From positions 14,924 to 73,381 of the forward strand of contig DKBG01000127.1 in NCBI GenBank assembly GCA_002451155.1: DNA of 58,458 nucleotides, given 5' to 3'. Positions 43,233-51,719 of this stretch are shown in pieces (the first letter of the stretch is position 1; every line of letters starts with the position of its first letter). Under the pieces are notes generated by a model. That model saw only the letters and a list, made by a program, of their open reading frames with translations. It ran no database searches and was not told where the DNA came from. This stretch comes from Ignavibacteria bacterium UBA6906 (GTDB taxonomy: Bacteria > Bacteroidota > Ignavibacteria > UBA10030 > UBA6906). The translations under genes and the position numbers were made by a program.

Positions 43233-43261
43233 TTGACTTTCTGAGCGTTTTTTGGTAGCTT
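43233..43261 (+). promoter_or_regulatory. Promoter of rpsT
   Basis: TTGACT (43233-43238), 17 bp, TAGCTT (43256-43261). The predicted start near 43268 gives a leader of about 40 nt to the ATG at 43308. Confidence 0.72.
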
Positions 43262-43307
43262 AAGGGTTCAATACACTGTCCGACGTTTGCACCAGAGGGG
43301 AACCCGT

Positions 43308-43562
43308 ATGGCTCAGCACCAATCCGCAGAAAAGCGCGCGCGCACAACGAAGCGGCGTGCGGCACAGAACGCGCAGTGGAAGTCGCGTCTGCGGAGTGCT
43401 ATCAAGAGAGTTCGCGCGGCAAAAGAGAAGAAGGTGGCTGTGGCCGAGCTCCAGAAGACCGTCAAGCTCTTAGATCAGCTTGCCGCGAAGGGCGTCATCC
43501 ACCGCAACAAAGCCGCCAACCAGAAATCGGCACTTACAAAGTTCGTCAATTCCATCACGTGA
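43308..43562 (+). CDS. rpsT: 30S ribosomal protein S20
   Basis: This 84-residue, very basic, helical protein starts MAQHQSAEKRARTTKRRAAQ and contains RLRSAIKRVRAAKEKK and LLDQLAAKGVIHRNKAANQK. It ends SALTKFVNSIT, the normal S20 pattern. ATG 43308 gives the family-typical start; a reading from 43287 would add seven residues. A hairpin terminator follows the stop. Confidence 0.97.
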   Translation: MAQHQSAEKRARTTKRRAAQNAQWKSRLRSAIKRVRAAKEKKVAVAELQKTVKLLDQLAAKGVIHRNKAANQKSALTKFVNSIT

Positions 43563-43568
43563 CGCTGT

Positions 43569-43595
43569 AGCCTCTTTACTCCTGGAGAGGCTTTT
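43569..43595 (+). terminator. Terminator of rpsT
   Basis: AGCCTCT (43569-43575) pairs with AGAGGCT (43586-43592) over a 10-nt loop, followed by TTT. It starts 7 bp after the rpsT stop and overlaps the 3' end of the convergent TPR gene. Confidence 0.78.
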
Positions 43596-44250
43596 CTGTG
43601 TCAGACGCCGCCGCCAGGCTTTCGAGCACCGCTATTCGCTTCCGGAACCGATCAGCATCATCCGGTCGGCGATCGAGAAGTTTCCTGTACGCGTTCACTG
43701 CCTCCTCATACTGCCCCTGGGCTGCATAAATTTCCGCTAGCGTCACCGTCACAATCTCCGCGGACGATCCGGGTTCGCCCGGTATCTCCCCTGTGGTCTC
43801 GTCGTCACCCGAGTCATCGCGCGGAGCCCGAGACGCTATCCGGTTCTGCAACGCGCGCGCGGAACCCGCTCCCGCTTCTCCGGTGAACTCCTCAAACGTT
43901 CTTCGCGCCGGACCGATGGAGAGAATCTGCGCCTGTTGTTCCGCGAACCTGTCGAACTCCTCACGCTCCCGCTGTTCTACCCGCGCAACAGCTTCCTGTA
44001 GGACCCGGGAATCCGGCAGCCCGGCCAATGCCCAGCGGTACTCCAGCAGCGCTTCCGCGGTCCGCCCCAGCTCCTCGTGACATCTGCCCAGCACCAGCGC
44101 CGCCGTTGCATACCAGGGATACCGCTCTCTCCCCTTGTAGCAGAGTCTCAGGGCCTCCGTAATCTCCCCACGCTGCAAACACTCGGCGGCCTCCCGCGCA
44201 AACGCCGGAGAAACCCGGTGCTCAGAATCCGGTACGAACTGGGGATTCAT
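43576..44250 (-). CDS. Tetratricopeptide-repeat protein
   Basis: This 224-residue soluble protein has TPR units near 18-85 (AAECLQRGEITEALRLCYKG, AALVLGRCHEELGRTAEALL) and one near 172-205 (LAEIYAAQGQYEEAVNAYRK). They are separated by an acidic, probably disordered linker around residues 130-165. There is no signal peptide. TPRs usually mediate protein contacts. It is the last gene of the miaB operon, 18 bp after the glycosyltransferase. Confidence 0.8.
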   Translation of the reverse strand: MNPQFVPDSEHRVSPAFAREAAECLQRGEITEALRLCYKGRERYPWYATAALVLGRCHEELGRTAEALLEYRWALAGLPDSRVLQEAVARVEQREREEFDRFAEQQAQILSIGPARRTFEEFTGEAGAGSARALQNRIASRAPRDDSGDDETTGEIPGEPGSSAEIVTVTLAEIYAAQGQYEEAVNAYRKLLDRRPDDADRFRKRIAVLESLAAASDTEKPLQE

Positions 44251-44268
44251 AAAGTGGACGATGCCCTG

Positions 44269-45741
44269 TTACTTTCCATCTGCAAGATGACGGGCCAGGA
44301 ACGCGTGTTTAATCGACAGTACTGACACTAACGTGAAGCCCGAGAAGAAGAGGAGTTGAAACGGTACTGCCGCAAGTTCAAGAAAATAGAGCGAAGAGAC
44401 AACCCCGAAAAAGCAATATACTGCAAGCGCGATTTCCACGATGACGGTCCCGCTCAGCTTCACGGGCGCATAGCGTTTATCCTGCCAGGAATCCTGTTTC
44501 GTCTGAATACGGTATTTCGGGGTTCGGACGAACTCCGTGTTTCTTTTGATGAGACCTTCCAATACCGCACGGCTGTTATTCACCGCAAATCCCATACTTC
44601 CCGCCATAAAGACCGGAAAGAGAAAAATGCGGCGGCGCCAATCCTGGTATACATCTCGTTGTGAAAACAGGTAAAAGAGAAAGGATCCGATGAACGCAAA
44701 GACGAAAACGGACATGAACGCAAAATAGTTGTCGTATAACCCCGAATGCTTGATGAACACAAGGGGAACGTTCAACACACCGGCCAGAATGATGAACGGA
44801 AACACAAGGTTGTTTGTAAGGTGAAACGTCGCATGAATCTTGATTTTCAGGGGAAGTCTGGATTTCCACACCTCGGGGAGAATCTTTCGAGCCGTCTCAA
44901 TAGCTCCTTTGGTCCAGCGGAATTGCTGCGACTTCAGCGCGTTGATCTCCGAGGGAAGTTCCGCAGGCGACGTCACATCATTGAGATACATGAACTTCCA
45001 TCCCCGCAACTGAGCGCGATAGCTCAAATCAAGATCCTCCGTCAGCGTATCTGCCTGCCAGTTACCGGCATCGACGATACACTCTTTTCGCCAGACACCG
45101 GCGGTCCCATTGAAGTTTATGAAAAAGCCGACCTTGTTACGAACGGCCTGCTCAATCACAAAATGCCCGTCCAGCGCCATCGCCTGCGTTCGGGTCAGCA
45201 TCGAATAATCAGCGTTCAGATGTTCCCAGCGCGTTTGCACCATGCCGATCCGGGTATCTGCAACAAAGTACGGAATTGTTTTCAGAAGGAAGTCGGGCCG
45301 GGGAACGAAATCGGCGTCAAAAATCGCGACATATTCGCCCCGCGCGGTGCTCAACCCTGTCTTGAGCGCTCCCGCTTTGTAGCCCGCCCTGTTGTCACGG
45401 CGGATGTGCTTGATATCGAATCCCTGTTTCCGATACCGCTCCACGTATTCCGTCACAATACTGACGGTCCCATCCGTAGAGTCGTCGAGTACTTGAATCT
45501 CGAGCTTTTCCTTTGGATACACTATCCCGCACGAGGCATCAATCAATCGGCCAACGACGTACAGTTCATTGTACACCGGAAGCTGGACTGTAACCAAGGG
45601 GTATGAGGCAATCGGTCCGGGAGGGGCGTGTTTTCTGGCCCGGAATTTCAGGTAGTAGTAAATCATGATAAACCCGTGAGAGCCGAACACGAAAAGAATG
45701 CTCAGCGAGAAGATATACGCAAGGAGAACGACCTGTTCCAT
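44269..45741 (-). CDS. Processive family 2 glycosyltransferase (BcsA/CslA-like)
   Basis: This 490-residue membrane enzyme has one N-terminal helix, a large cytosolic GT2 domain and four or more C-terminal helices. Catalytic features are YPLVTVQLPVYNELYVVGRL, VLDDSTDGT (first Asp), VAIFDADFVPRPDFL (DxD), TLTEDLDLSYRAQL (general base TED) and the processive motif QQFRW (Q-x-x-R-W). This pattern fits a beta-glucan or mannan synthase-like enzyme. No PilZ domain is visible. The product polymer is not known. Confidence 0.9.
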   Translation of the reverse strand: MEQVVLLAYIFSLSILFVFGSHGFIMIYYYLKFRARKHAPPGPIASYPLVTVQLPVYNELYVVGRLIDASCGIVYPKEKLEIQVLDDSTDGTVSIVTEYVERYRKQGFDIKHIRRDNRAGYKAGALKTGLSTARGEYVAIFDADFVPRPDFLLKTIPYFVADTRIGMVQTRWEHLNADYSMLTRTQAMALDGHFVIEQAVRNKVGFFINFNGTAGVWRKECIVDAGNWQADTLTEDLDLSYRAQLRGWKFMYLNDVTSPAELPSEINALKSQQFRWTKGAIETARKILPEVWKSRLPLKIKIHATFHLTNNLVFPFIILAGVLNVPLVFIKHSGLYDNYFAFMSVFVFAFIGSFLFYLFSQRDVYQDWRRRIFLFPVFMAGSMGFAVNNSRAVLEGLIKRNTEFVRTPKYRIQTKQDSWQDKRYAPVKLSGTVIVEIALAVYCFFGVVSSLYFLELAAVPFQLLFFSGFTLVSVLSIKHAFLARHLADGK

Positions 45742-45803
45742 GGCACTCTGTCTGTCTGTGATACCGAAGACATGAATTCAATTACACCGCCACCGGGGCC
45801 CTG

Positions 45804-46307
45804 TCACCAGCCCGAGACGGTCTCCAGCAATACATCCGAGGTCAGTTTTCGGACCGCTTCTTGCAGTCCTGTCTGCCGCTGAGAGAGACCCTGACCTGAG
45901 TCGTAATCCCCCCAGTTCGAAAACGTCTTTTCCCACACCACTTTCCGAAGCTTCATATCACGGTACACGAACCGACCGTATACCGTGATTCTCCGCTGCC
46001 GGACCTGTTCTCCCTGCCCGACAGAGGAGGGCGCGTCCGTCACTCGTGTAATGACACCTTCGAGAATCGAGTCGGAGGTGGTTCGGTCTGTCACCTGCAG
46101 ACTGTTATCCGCAATAAACTGAGTCGTGAGTTCTGTAGTGCACAGCTCTCTCAGGCCCGGTTCCCCAAATCCTGATTGATCATCGACGAGCGGGATCGCT
46201 ATTGTCGAAAGGTGTGCCGGAACCGAGGACCCGGTGAAGGAATAGCATCCAGCACCGGTAACTGCGATGACGGCCATGACGGCAACCGGAAGAATTCTGC
46301 TGTTCAT
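45804..46307 (-). CDS. lptE: LptE-family outer-membrane lipoprotein
   Basis: This 167-residue lipoprotein has signal and lipobox MAVIAVTGAGC (cysteine at about 21). It continues CYSFTGSSVPAHLSTIAIPL, the characteristic start of the Bacteroidota/Chlorobiota LptE family. FGEPGLRELCTTELTTQFIA and DSILEGVITRVTDAPSSV follow. LptE plugs the LPS translocon LptD at the outer membrane. The ATG overlaps the stop of the sigma-54 activator gene (ATGA at 46304). Confidence 0.86.
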   Translation of the reverse strand: MNSRILPVAVMAVIAVTGAGCYSFTGSSVPAHLSTIAIPLVDDQSGFGEPGLRELCTTELTTQFIADNSLQVTDRTTSDSILEGVITRVTDAPSSVGQGEQVRQRRITVYGRFVYRDMKLRKVVWEKTFSNWGDYDSGQGLSQRQTGLQEAVRKLTSDVLLETVSGW

Positions 46308-47458
46308 CCGAGTCCGTATTCCTTGATTTTCCGGTAGAGAGTTCGCTCACTGATATTCAGCACCCGGGCCGCGATCCGCCGATTGCCCTTATACCGTTCC
46401 AGGGCCTCCTCGATCATCATGCGCTCCATCGCCTGCAGAGATAGCCCATTCTCGAGGGAGGCTGTCCGTGCCGACACTGAGACCGGAGATGCGGCCCGGG
46501 AAGACTCCAGGTCTTGCAGCCGGTCACTCAGCATGTTCCTCAGGTCCAGGATATTCCCTTTGATATCCAACAATGCCCGCAGAATCAGTTCCCGCTCCGC
46601 CTGTTCAACGCTTTTTCCAAGCGGGACCGGAAGGGCTCGTTCCTCCCTCCCGATACTGTGTCCCCTCAGAAACTTCTCCAGGTCTCCGACATCAATGCGC
46701 GCCCCCTTGGTGAGGACCAGCATGCTTTCCACCACATTCCGCAGCTCCCGAACGTTTCCCGGCCAGCCATAGTCTTTCAGCACTTCCATGGCGTCGGGGG
46801 TTATTCCTCCGAATTTGATGTTATCCCTTTTCGAGATCTCATCAACAAAATGGGTGAAGAGGAGCGGGATGTCCTCCGGTCGCTGCCGAAGCGGAGGCAC
46901 GAAGATATTCACAGAGCGGAGTCTGTAGAACAAATCGGGGCGGAAGTGTTTTTGTCGGACCTCATGTTCCAGATCCTTGTTGGTCGCCGCAATGACCCGA
47001 ACATCCACCTTGCGGGTGGTGGCGGACCCGACCCGCTGGTATTCACCGTTTTCCAGGATTCGCAGGAACTTCACCTGCGCCGACAGGGGAAGCTCGCCGA
47101 TCTCATCAAGGAAGATCGTTCCCCCATCTGCCATTTCAAAATACCCTTTTCGTTGCTCCGACGCCCCGGTGAACGATCCGCGTTCATGGCCGAAGAGCTC
47201 GCTCTCAAGAATTCCCTCGGGAATCGCCCCCGCATTCACCGCAACCAGCGGATGCTTGCGTCGCTCACTGCCGGCGTGAAGCGCCCTGGCAACTACTTCC
47301 TTCCCTGTTCCACTTTCTCCGGTAATCAGCACAGTGATATCGGTGGGGGCCACCTGTCGAATGACCTCCACAATCTCCTTCATCGCCACCGAGTTGCCGA
47401 TGATGCCGTACTCGGGTGTATGAGGAGCCGGAATAGCTTTCGCAGCTGATGTTCGCAT
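46304..47458 (-). CDS. Sigma-54-dependent transcriptional activator without receiver domain
   Basis: This 384-residue bacterial enhancer-binding protein has an AAA+ domain of about residues 16-250. Walker A is ITGESGTGKEVVARAL, the sigma-54 contact loop is ERGSFTGASEQRKGYFE, and Walker B is GGTIFLDEIGELPL. GSFTGA replaces the common GAFTGA. A Fis-type helix-turn-helix closes it: MIEEALERYKGNRRIAARVL. No response-regulator, GAF or PAS domain precedes the AAA+ part, so control may be by expression level. It is 2 bp from the SPOR gene and overlaps lptE. Confidence 0.92.
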   Translation of the reverse strand: MRTSAAKAIPAPHTPEYGIIGNSVAMKEIVEVIRQVAPTDITVLITGESGTGKEVVARALHAGSERRKHPLVAVNAGAIPEGILESELFGHERGSFTGASEQRKGYFEMADGGTIFLDEIGELPLSAQVKFLRILENGEYQRVGSATTRKVDVRVIAATNKDLEHEVRQKHFRPDLFYRLRSVNIFVPPLRQRPEDIPLLFTHFVDEISKRDNIKFGGITPDAMEVLKDYGWPGNVRELRNVVESMLVLTKGARIDVGDLEKFLRGHSIGREERALPVPLGKSVEQAERELILRALLDIKGNILDLRNMLSDRLQDLESSRAASPVSVSARTASLENGLSLQAMERMMIEEALERYKGNRRIAARVLNISERTLYRKIKEYGLG

Positions 47459-47459
47459 G

Positions 47460-48215
47460 CTATCGTGACACTACCATACAATCCACATTCTGTTCTTTCT
47501 TAATCTGTCCGGCTTTCGCCTTCGCCTCCTCATAGGTCGCAAACGATCCCACGAGGACGACATACAGGGTCCTGGTATCCCGGACTTTGGTGATCAACTC
47601 CACGGAATAGCCGAGCCGTTCGAACGTCTGCTTCTGCCTTTCCGCATTGGCCGGTGTACTGAATGCACCCACCTGCAATGTGAAACCGGTGGGTACATTT
47701 CCCCTTGTTGCGGGCGGTTCATCAGCGTTTACGGTGTCCTTCTCCACAGCGACCTCGATTCCGCCCTGGTCTTGCTTGGGGGTCGCCGGTTCTGCTTCTT
47801 CCGGCAGAGTCTTGGACTCCGTGCGGCCTGAACTTGCGAGGTATGGAGATGCCGGGTAGTCGGTTTCCAACTGCTTCAGTTTCAGCTCCGCAGTTCTGTA
47901 GAGACCCAGGGCGTAATAGAACTGGTACAACTTGTACAGCGCGGCATCCGCGTATTTCGATTTGGGGAAATTATCCACAATACTCTGATAAATGCGTGCG
48001 CTTTCAGCGCCATCTTTCGTTACCAGCGCCTGCACGTACAGAACCCCGGGATCGTTTGGATGATTCGCGAGGAGCGTGGGAATCTCCTTGCGAACCTCAT
48101 CCACCTCACCGTTTTTCACCATTGACAGATATTTCTGAACATCCGTCTCCTGCCCACGGCAAGCAATATGCATCACCGCCACAACGATCATGAGCGCGAC
48201 ACCCCGTCTCATCAT
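47460..48215 (-). CDS. Lipoprotein with TPR and C-terminal SPOR domain
   Basis: This 251-residue protein has a signal with lipobox-like MHIAC (cysteine near 19) and a TPR-like part. The TPR part spans about residues 25-130 (VDEVRKEIPTLLANHPNDPG, ALYKLYQFYYALGLYRTAEL). A polar linker leads to a SPOR domain at about 172-251 (TGFTLQVGAFSTPANAERQK, FERLGYSVELI, LYVVLVGSFATYEEAKAKAG). SPOR domains bind denuded peptidoglycan at the septum. The start overlaps the miaB stop by 4 bp. Confidence 0.87.
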   Translation of the reverse strand: MMRRGVALMIVVAVMHIACRGQETDVQKYLSMVKNGEVDEVRKEIPTLLANHPNDPGVLYVQALVTKDGAESARIYQSIVDNFPKSKYADAALYKLYQFYYALGLYRTAELKLKQLETDYPASPYLASSGRTESKTLPEEAEPATPKQDQGGIEVAVEKDTVNADEPPATRGNVPTGFTLQVGAFSTPANAERQKQTFERLGYSVELITKVRDTRTLYVVLVGSFATYEEAKAKAGQIKKEQNVDCMVVSR

Positions 48216-49531
48216 GGCCGAGCCTCCCCGATCCGTCGTCCAAACAGGGTAGCAGAATTCGCCCGTTCGATCCTGATGTCAACATAGTCACCCCGCCCTT
48301 CGTGGGTCCGGGGAAAAACCACGGTCCGGTTTCTGTCGGTACGTCCGGTATAGTCAGTCTCCGTTTTCTTGCTCGGCCCTTCCACGAGAACTCGTTCTAC
48401 CGTCCCGATGAGATTTCTGTTTTGCTTCAGGGTTGTGGCATGCTGCAATTCAGCGATTTGCATAACCCGCATACCTTTTTCCTCTTCGGGAACATCGTCG
48501 ACCATCGCCCATGCTTTGGTGTTCTCCCTGGGGGAGTACTTGAACGTATAGGCCCCGTCAAATTCAATCTCCCGGAGGAGATCCATTGTCATCTCATGGT
48601 CGACCGGCGCCTCGCTCGGGAAACCTGAAATGATATCCGTGGTGAGGCTGACCTCCGGCATCGCGGAGCGGATCCGACGAACAAGACGGCGATACTGGTC
48701 TACAGAATAGGTCCGATTCATACGACCCAGAATCCGGTCGGATCCGGATTGGACTGGAAGGTGAACATGCTTACAGATATTCTCCGTTGTGGCGATGACT
48801 TCAATCAGCTTCACCGACATATCTTCGGGGTGCGACGTTGTAAACCTCACGCGCAGCGAGCGGTCAACCGCCGCCACATCCCGCATGAGATCGGCGAAGT
48901 CCTCATCCCCATCGCGGTACGAGTTCACGTTCTGGCCGAGAAGGGTAACCTCTTTGTATCCCCGGTCAGCAAGGCGCGCCACCTCGTCCACCAGACTCCT
49001 GCGCGGACGGCTCCGTTCCCGCCCGCGCGTGAACGGCACAACGCAGAATGTGCAAAATTTGTCGCAGCCCCGCATGACTGAGACCCATGCCAGGATTCCC
49101 TCGGTCCGGAGCGGCTCAATGTCGTCATAGTGCTCAACGCGGGAGAGGCGGACGGCGACGCCCTTTTCCCCTTCCAGGGCCCGGCTGAGAAGTGCAGGAA
49201 GCTTCCGGTACTCGTCCGGTCCAACGACAAGGTCAACGAGCTTTTCCCGGTCAACAAGGTTGGTCCTGAGCCGTTCCGCCATACACCCGAGGACGCCGAT
49301 GACAAGGGCTGGATTCTTCTTCTTTTGCCTGTTGAAAAGCCCGAGCCGTCCATACACCCGCTGCTCGGCGTTTTCCCTGATCGCACAGGTATTCACCAGC
49401 ACAATGTCTGCATCACCGAGATTCCCTGTGAAGCCATAGCCGTGGTCGCGCAGAATGCCTCCGACAAGCTCGGAGTCTGCCACGTTCATCTGGCATCCAT
49501 AGGTTTCAACGTAAACTTGCTTAAATGACAT
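48212..49531 (-). CDS. miaB: tRNA-2-methylthio-N6-dimethylallyladenosine synthase
   Basis: This 439-residue radical-SAM methylthiotransferase modifies A37 of tRNAs. Its N-terminal UPF0004 domain has the cluster cysteines in VETYGCQMNVADSE, NTCAIRENAEQRV and GVLGCMAERL. The radical-SAM motif is MRGCDKFCTFCVVPFTRGRE (C-x3-C-x2-C), and a TRAM domain ends the chain. ATG 49531 gives the family start MSFKQVYVETYGCQ. A longer reading from TTG 49585 would begin in the -35 box. Confidence 0.96.
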   Translation of the reverse strand: MSFKQVYVETYGCQMNVADSELVGGILRDHGYGFTGNLGDADIVLVNTCAIRENAEQRVYGRLGLFNRQKKKNPALVIGVLGCMAERLRTNLVDREKLVDLVVGPDEYRKLPALLSRALEGEKGVAVRLSRVEHYDDIEPLRTEGILAWVSVMRGCDKFCTFCVVPFTRGRERSRPRRSLVDEVARLADRGYKEVTLLGQNVNSYRDGDEDFADLMRDVAAVDRSLRVRFTTSHPEDMSVKLIEVIATTENICKHVHLPVQSGSDRILGRMNRTYSVDQYRRLVRRIRSAMPEVSLTTDIISGFPSEAPVDHEMTMDLLREIEFDGAYTFKYSPRENTKAWAMVDDVPEEEKGMRVMQIAELQHATTLKQNRNLIGTVERVLVEGPSKKTETDYTGRTDRNRTVVFPRTHEGRGDYVDIRIERANSATLFGRRIGEARP

Positions 49532-49556
49532 AATCTGGGAGGTTGTTGGCGAGAAG

Positions 49557-49585
49557 AATCTATCCAAGGTATGACAATTAATCAA
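49557..49585 (-). promoter_or_regulatory. Promoter of the miaB operon
   Basis: On the minus strand TTGATT (49585-49580), 17 bp, TAGATT (49562-49557). The predicted start near 49550 gives a leader of about 19 nt. The -35 is part of an inverted repeat at 49576-49612. Confidence 0.68.
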
Positions 49586-49612
49586 ATTGCTGAGATTAGA
49601 AATTGATTAATT
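49576..49612. repeat. Inverted repeat AATTAATCAA...TTGATTAATT over the miaB -35
   Basis: Perfect 10-bp arms at 49576-49585 and 49603-49612 are separated by 17 bp, with centres 27 bp apart. One arm covers the miaB -35 box. The region 49570-49630 is much more A+T-rich than its surroundings. Confidence 0.55.
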
Positions 49613-49699
49613 CTTTTTAATTTTGCCGGTTTTTTTGTCCAAAACGAGCTTAGAATGACAAATCGGCAGAAAGCTTTTTTAACCTAAGTTGAACGCGCG

Positions 49700-49728
49700 T
49701 TGGATGTGCAATCGCGCTTCCGTATTTT
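49700..49728 (+). promoter_or_regulatory. Promoter of pta
   Basis: TTGGAT (49700-49705), 17 bp, TATTTT (49723-49728). The predicted start near 49735 gives a leader of about 29 nt. T- and A-tracts lie upstream (49615-49690). Confidence 0.62.
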
Positions 49729-49763
49729 TCGCCTGCGGCTGGACTCTTCTGCCGAGACATTGA

Positions 49764-50795
49764 ATGAATCCCACTGAACCACATCCTGACGATATGGACC
49801 TCACGCACATGAAACCATCGGATTTTCTCTTGCACACGCTCGAAAGAGCACGCCAGCTTCACAAGACCATAGTGTTCCCGGACGCCACGGACCATCGGGC
49901 AATACAGGCCTCACGCATCCTACAGGACCGGCAGATTCTCACGCCGATCCTTGTGGGAGACAGAGGGGCTATTGTCACAGAATCGGAGAAGCGGGGAATC
50001 TCCCTTGACGGAATCAGGATTGTCGATCCTGCCGGTTCGGATACGCTGACCAATTTTGCTCATTCGTTTGTCGAGCTGCGGAAGGCGAAGGGGATCAGCC
50101 TCGCGGAGGCCCTCACAACAATGAAACAGCCCCTCTATTACGCTGCCATGATGGTACGGCAGGGGATGGCTGACGGAAGTGTCGCGGGTTCACGTTCGAC
50201 CACTGGGGATGTCCTGCGGGCCGCGATCCAGACGCTCGGGCTTGCCGATGGAATCGGTATTGTCTCAAGCTTCTTTCTGATGGTGTTTCCGGATCGTCTG
50301 TACTCGTTCGCAGACTGTGCCGTCGTCCCCGATCCTACTCCCGAGCAGCTCGCGGACATCGCCATCTCGACAGCCGACAATCATCGGCGTCTGGTGGGGG
50401 AGGAACCACGCGTCGCTCTGCTCTCCTTTTCCACTAAAGGAAGCGCACGCCACCCTCTTGTCGAAAAAGTCCAGCTTGCCACAGCGCTTCTTCAGCAGAA
50501 GCGACCGGGTCTCTGTGCAGACGGCGAAGTACAGCTCGATACGGCAATTGTGCCGGCTGTTGGCGCTTCAAAGGCGCCGGGGAGTCCCCTGGAGGGGAGG
50601 GCCAACGTACTGATCTTCCCCGACCTGAACGCCGGAAACATCGGATACAAGCTTGCCCAGCGGCTGGCCGGGGCGGAGGCTATCGGGCCGATCGTGCAGG
50701 GGCTGCGCAAACCAGCGTTTGATCTCTCCCGCGGTTGCAGTGTCGAGGACATTGTTCACGTCGCAGCCATCAACGCCGTCGTTGGGGTGGACTAG
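49764..50795 (+). CDS. pta: Phosphate acetyltransferase
   Basis: This 343-residue enzyme of the PTA/PTB fold converts acetyl-CoA and phosphate to acetyl phosphate. Family blocks are KTIVFPDATDHRAIQASRIL, EALTTMKQPLYYAAMMVRQG, MADGSVAGSRSTTGDVLRAA and GKTSxGS-like GSPLEGRANVLIFPDLNAGN. NIGYKLAQRLAGAEAIGPIV then VHVAAINAVVG closes the protein. It is the short form without the N-terminal regulatory domains of the E. coli enzyme. No ackA gene is adjacent. ATG 49764 is used; ATG 49809, before the conserved part, is also possible. Confidence 0.92.
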   Translation: MNPTEPHPDDMDLTHMKPSDFLLHTLERARQLHKTIVFPDATDHRAIQASRILQDRQILTPILVGDRGAIVTESEKRGISLDGIRIVDPAGSDTLTNFAHSFVELRKAKGISLAEALTTMKQPLYYAAMMVRQGMADGSVAGSRSTTGDVLRAAIQTLGLADGIGIVSSFFLMVFPDRLYSFADCAVVPDPTPEQLADIAISTADNHRRLVGEEPRVALLSFSTKGSARHPLVEKVQLATALLQQKRPGLCADGEVQLDTAIVPAVGASKAPGSPLEGRANVLIFPDLNAGNIGYKLAQRLAGAEAIGPIVQGLRKPAFDLSRGCSVEDIVHVAAINAVVGVD

Positions 50796-50822
50796 CAACA
50801 AGGATGTGAAGTGGGAGACGCC

Positions 50823-50852
50823 ATGAGGGCTCTGTTTCGGCAGAGCCTTCAT
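50823..50852. terminator. Terminator of pta
   Basis: ATGAGGGCTCTG (50823-50834) pairs with CAGAGCCTTCAT (50841-50852), 12 bp with one G-T pair, around loop TTTCGG. AGTTTT follows. It may serve the convergent metal-transporter operon too. Confidence 0.85.
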
Positions 50853-50897
50853 AGTTTTCCCGGCAGGAGGTCGTCGTGCTGATCCGCTGACAGCCTT

Positions 50898-51719
50898 CTA
50901 TCTGGTTCGCACAAGATTGGCCACCCAGGCGAATGCGAGGATGAGAAACGAAACGGCCACTATCGCCGGTGAGGAGGGAACATCAAAATGGAACGCCAGA
51001 ATCAGCCCAATCACCGGACTTACCACTCCGATAATCACAGAAAGAAGGAAGATCATTTTTACGCTCCGCATAAGCAGCATCGCCGCGACAGGTGGCAGCA
51101 CCAGGAACCCAAAGACCAGGAGGTCCCCCACCATGTGAGTAGCAACGGCAATTGCCCCACCTGCAAGGAGATAGAAGGCCAGATCCCATGCCCTGGAATG
51201 GAACCCCTGGGTCGCGGCGGTTTCGGAGTCAAAGGCAACATAGGCGAACTCCTTAAAGAAGAGGAGGTTAGCGCCCAGGACGATGACGAACGCTCCTACC
51301 ATCACATAGAAGAGATCCGGCGTAACGAAAAGGATATCCCCCCGGAGAAGATTTTCTACCTCCGCGACATCCACCCTGGCAGCCTTCTGCATAAACAGGA
51401 TCCGGAACGCCACGGATGACGCAAACACCACGCCCAGCACAGCGTCACGGGGTATCTTCTTTCCCGTCAGCAATTGTGAAAGGATCATCACCGTCACAAG
51501 CGTGACCAGGAGAGACCCGATTGTATGGGGAAGCGGAAAGAACGGAAGGAACGTCAGCGTCAGACCGAGAACGGACACCTGTGTCAAAACTGCGCCGAGA
51601 AACACCACCCTCTTCGCCACAATGGTGACTCCGACAAACGCACACAACATACCCACCATCATACTGCCAAAGAATGCGAAGGGAAATTCCCGGACGAGAA
51701 GAACGACGATCTCAATCAT
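50898..51719 (-). CDS. znuB: Zinc/manganese ABC transporter permease (ZnuB-like)
   Basis: This 273-residue permease has about eight helices and belongs to the ABC-3 family. MVGMLCAFVGVTIVAKRVVF is the family start and AGGAIAVATHMVGDLLVFGF the conserved core. LLMRSVKMIF and VIGLILAFHFDVPSSPAIVA follow near the C-terminus. It forms the membrane channel for ZnuC and ZnuA. It overlaps znuC by 8 bp. Zinc versus manganese cannot be settled from the permease alone. Confidence 0.93.
   Translation of the reverse strand: MIEIVVLLVREFPFAFFGSMMVGMLCAFVGVTIVAKRVVFLGAVLTQVSVLGLTLTFLPFFPLPHTIGSLLVTLVTVMILSQLLTGKKIPRDAVLGVVFASSVAFRILFMQKAARVDVAEVENLLRGDILFVTPDLFYVMVGAFVIVLGANLLFFKEFAYVAFDSETAATQGFHSRAWDLAFYLLAGGAIAVATHMVGDLLVFGFLVLPPVAAMLLMRSVKMIFLLSVIIGVVSPVIGLILAFHFDVPSSPAIVAVSFLILAFAWVANLVRTR

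Noticed and set aside
49532..49585. TTG start at 49585 for miaB
   Set aside because: It coincides with the -35 box, and the family start MSFKQVYVETYGC is at 49531.
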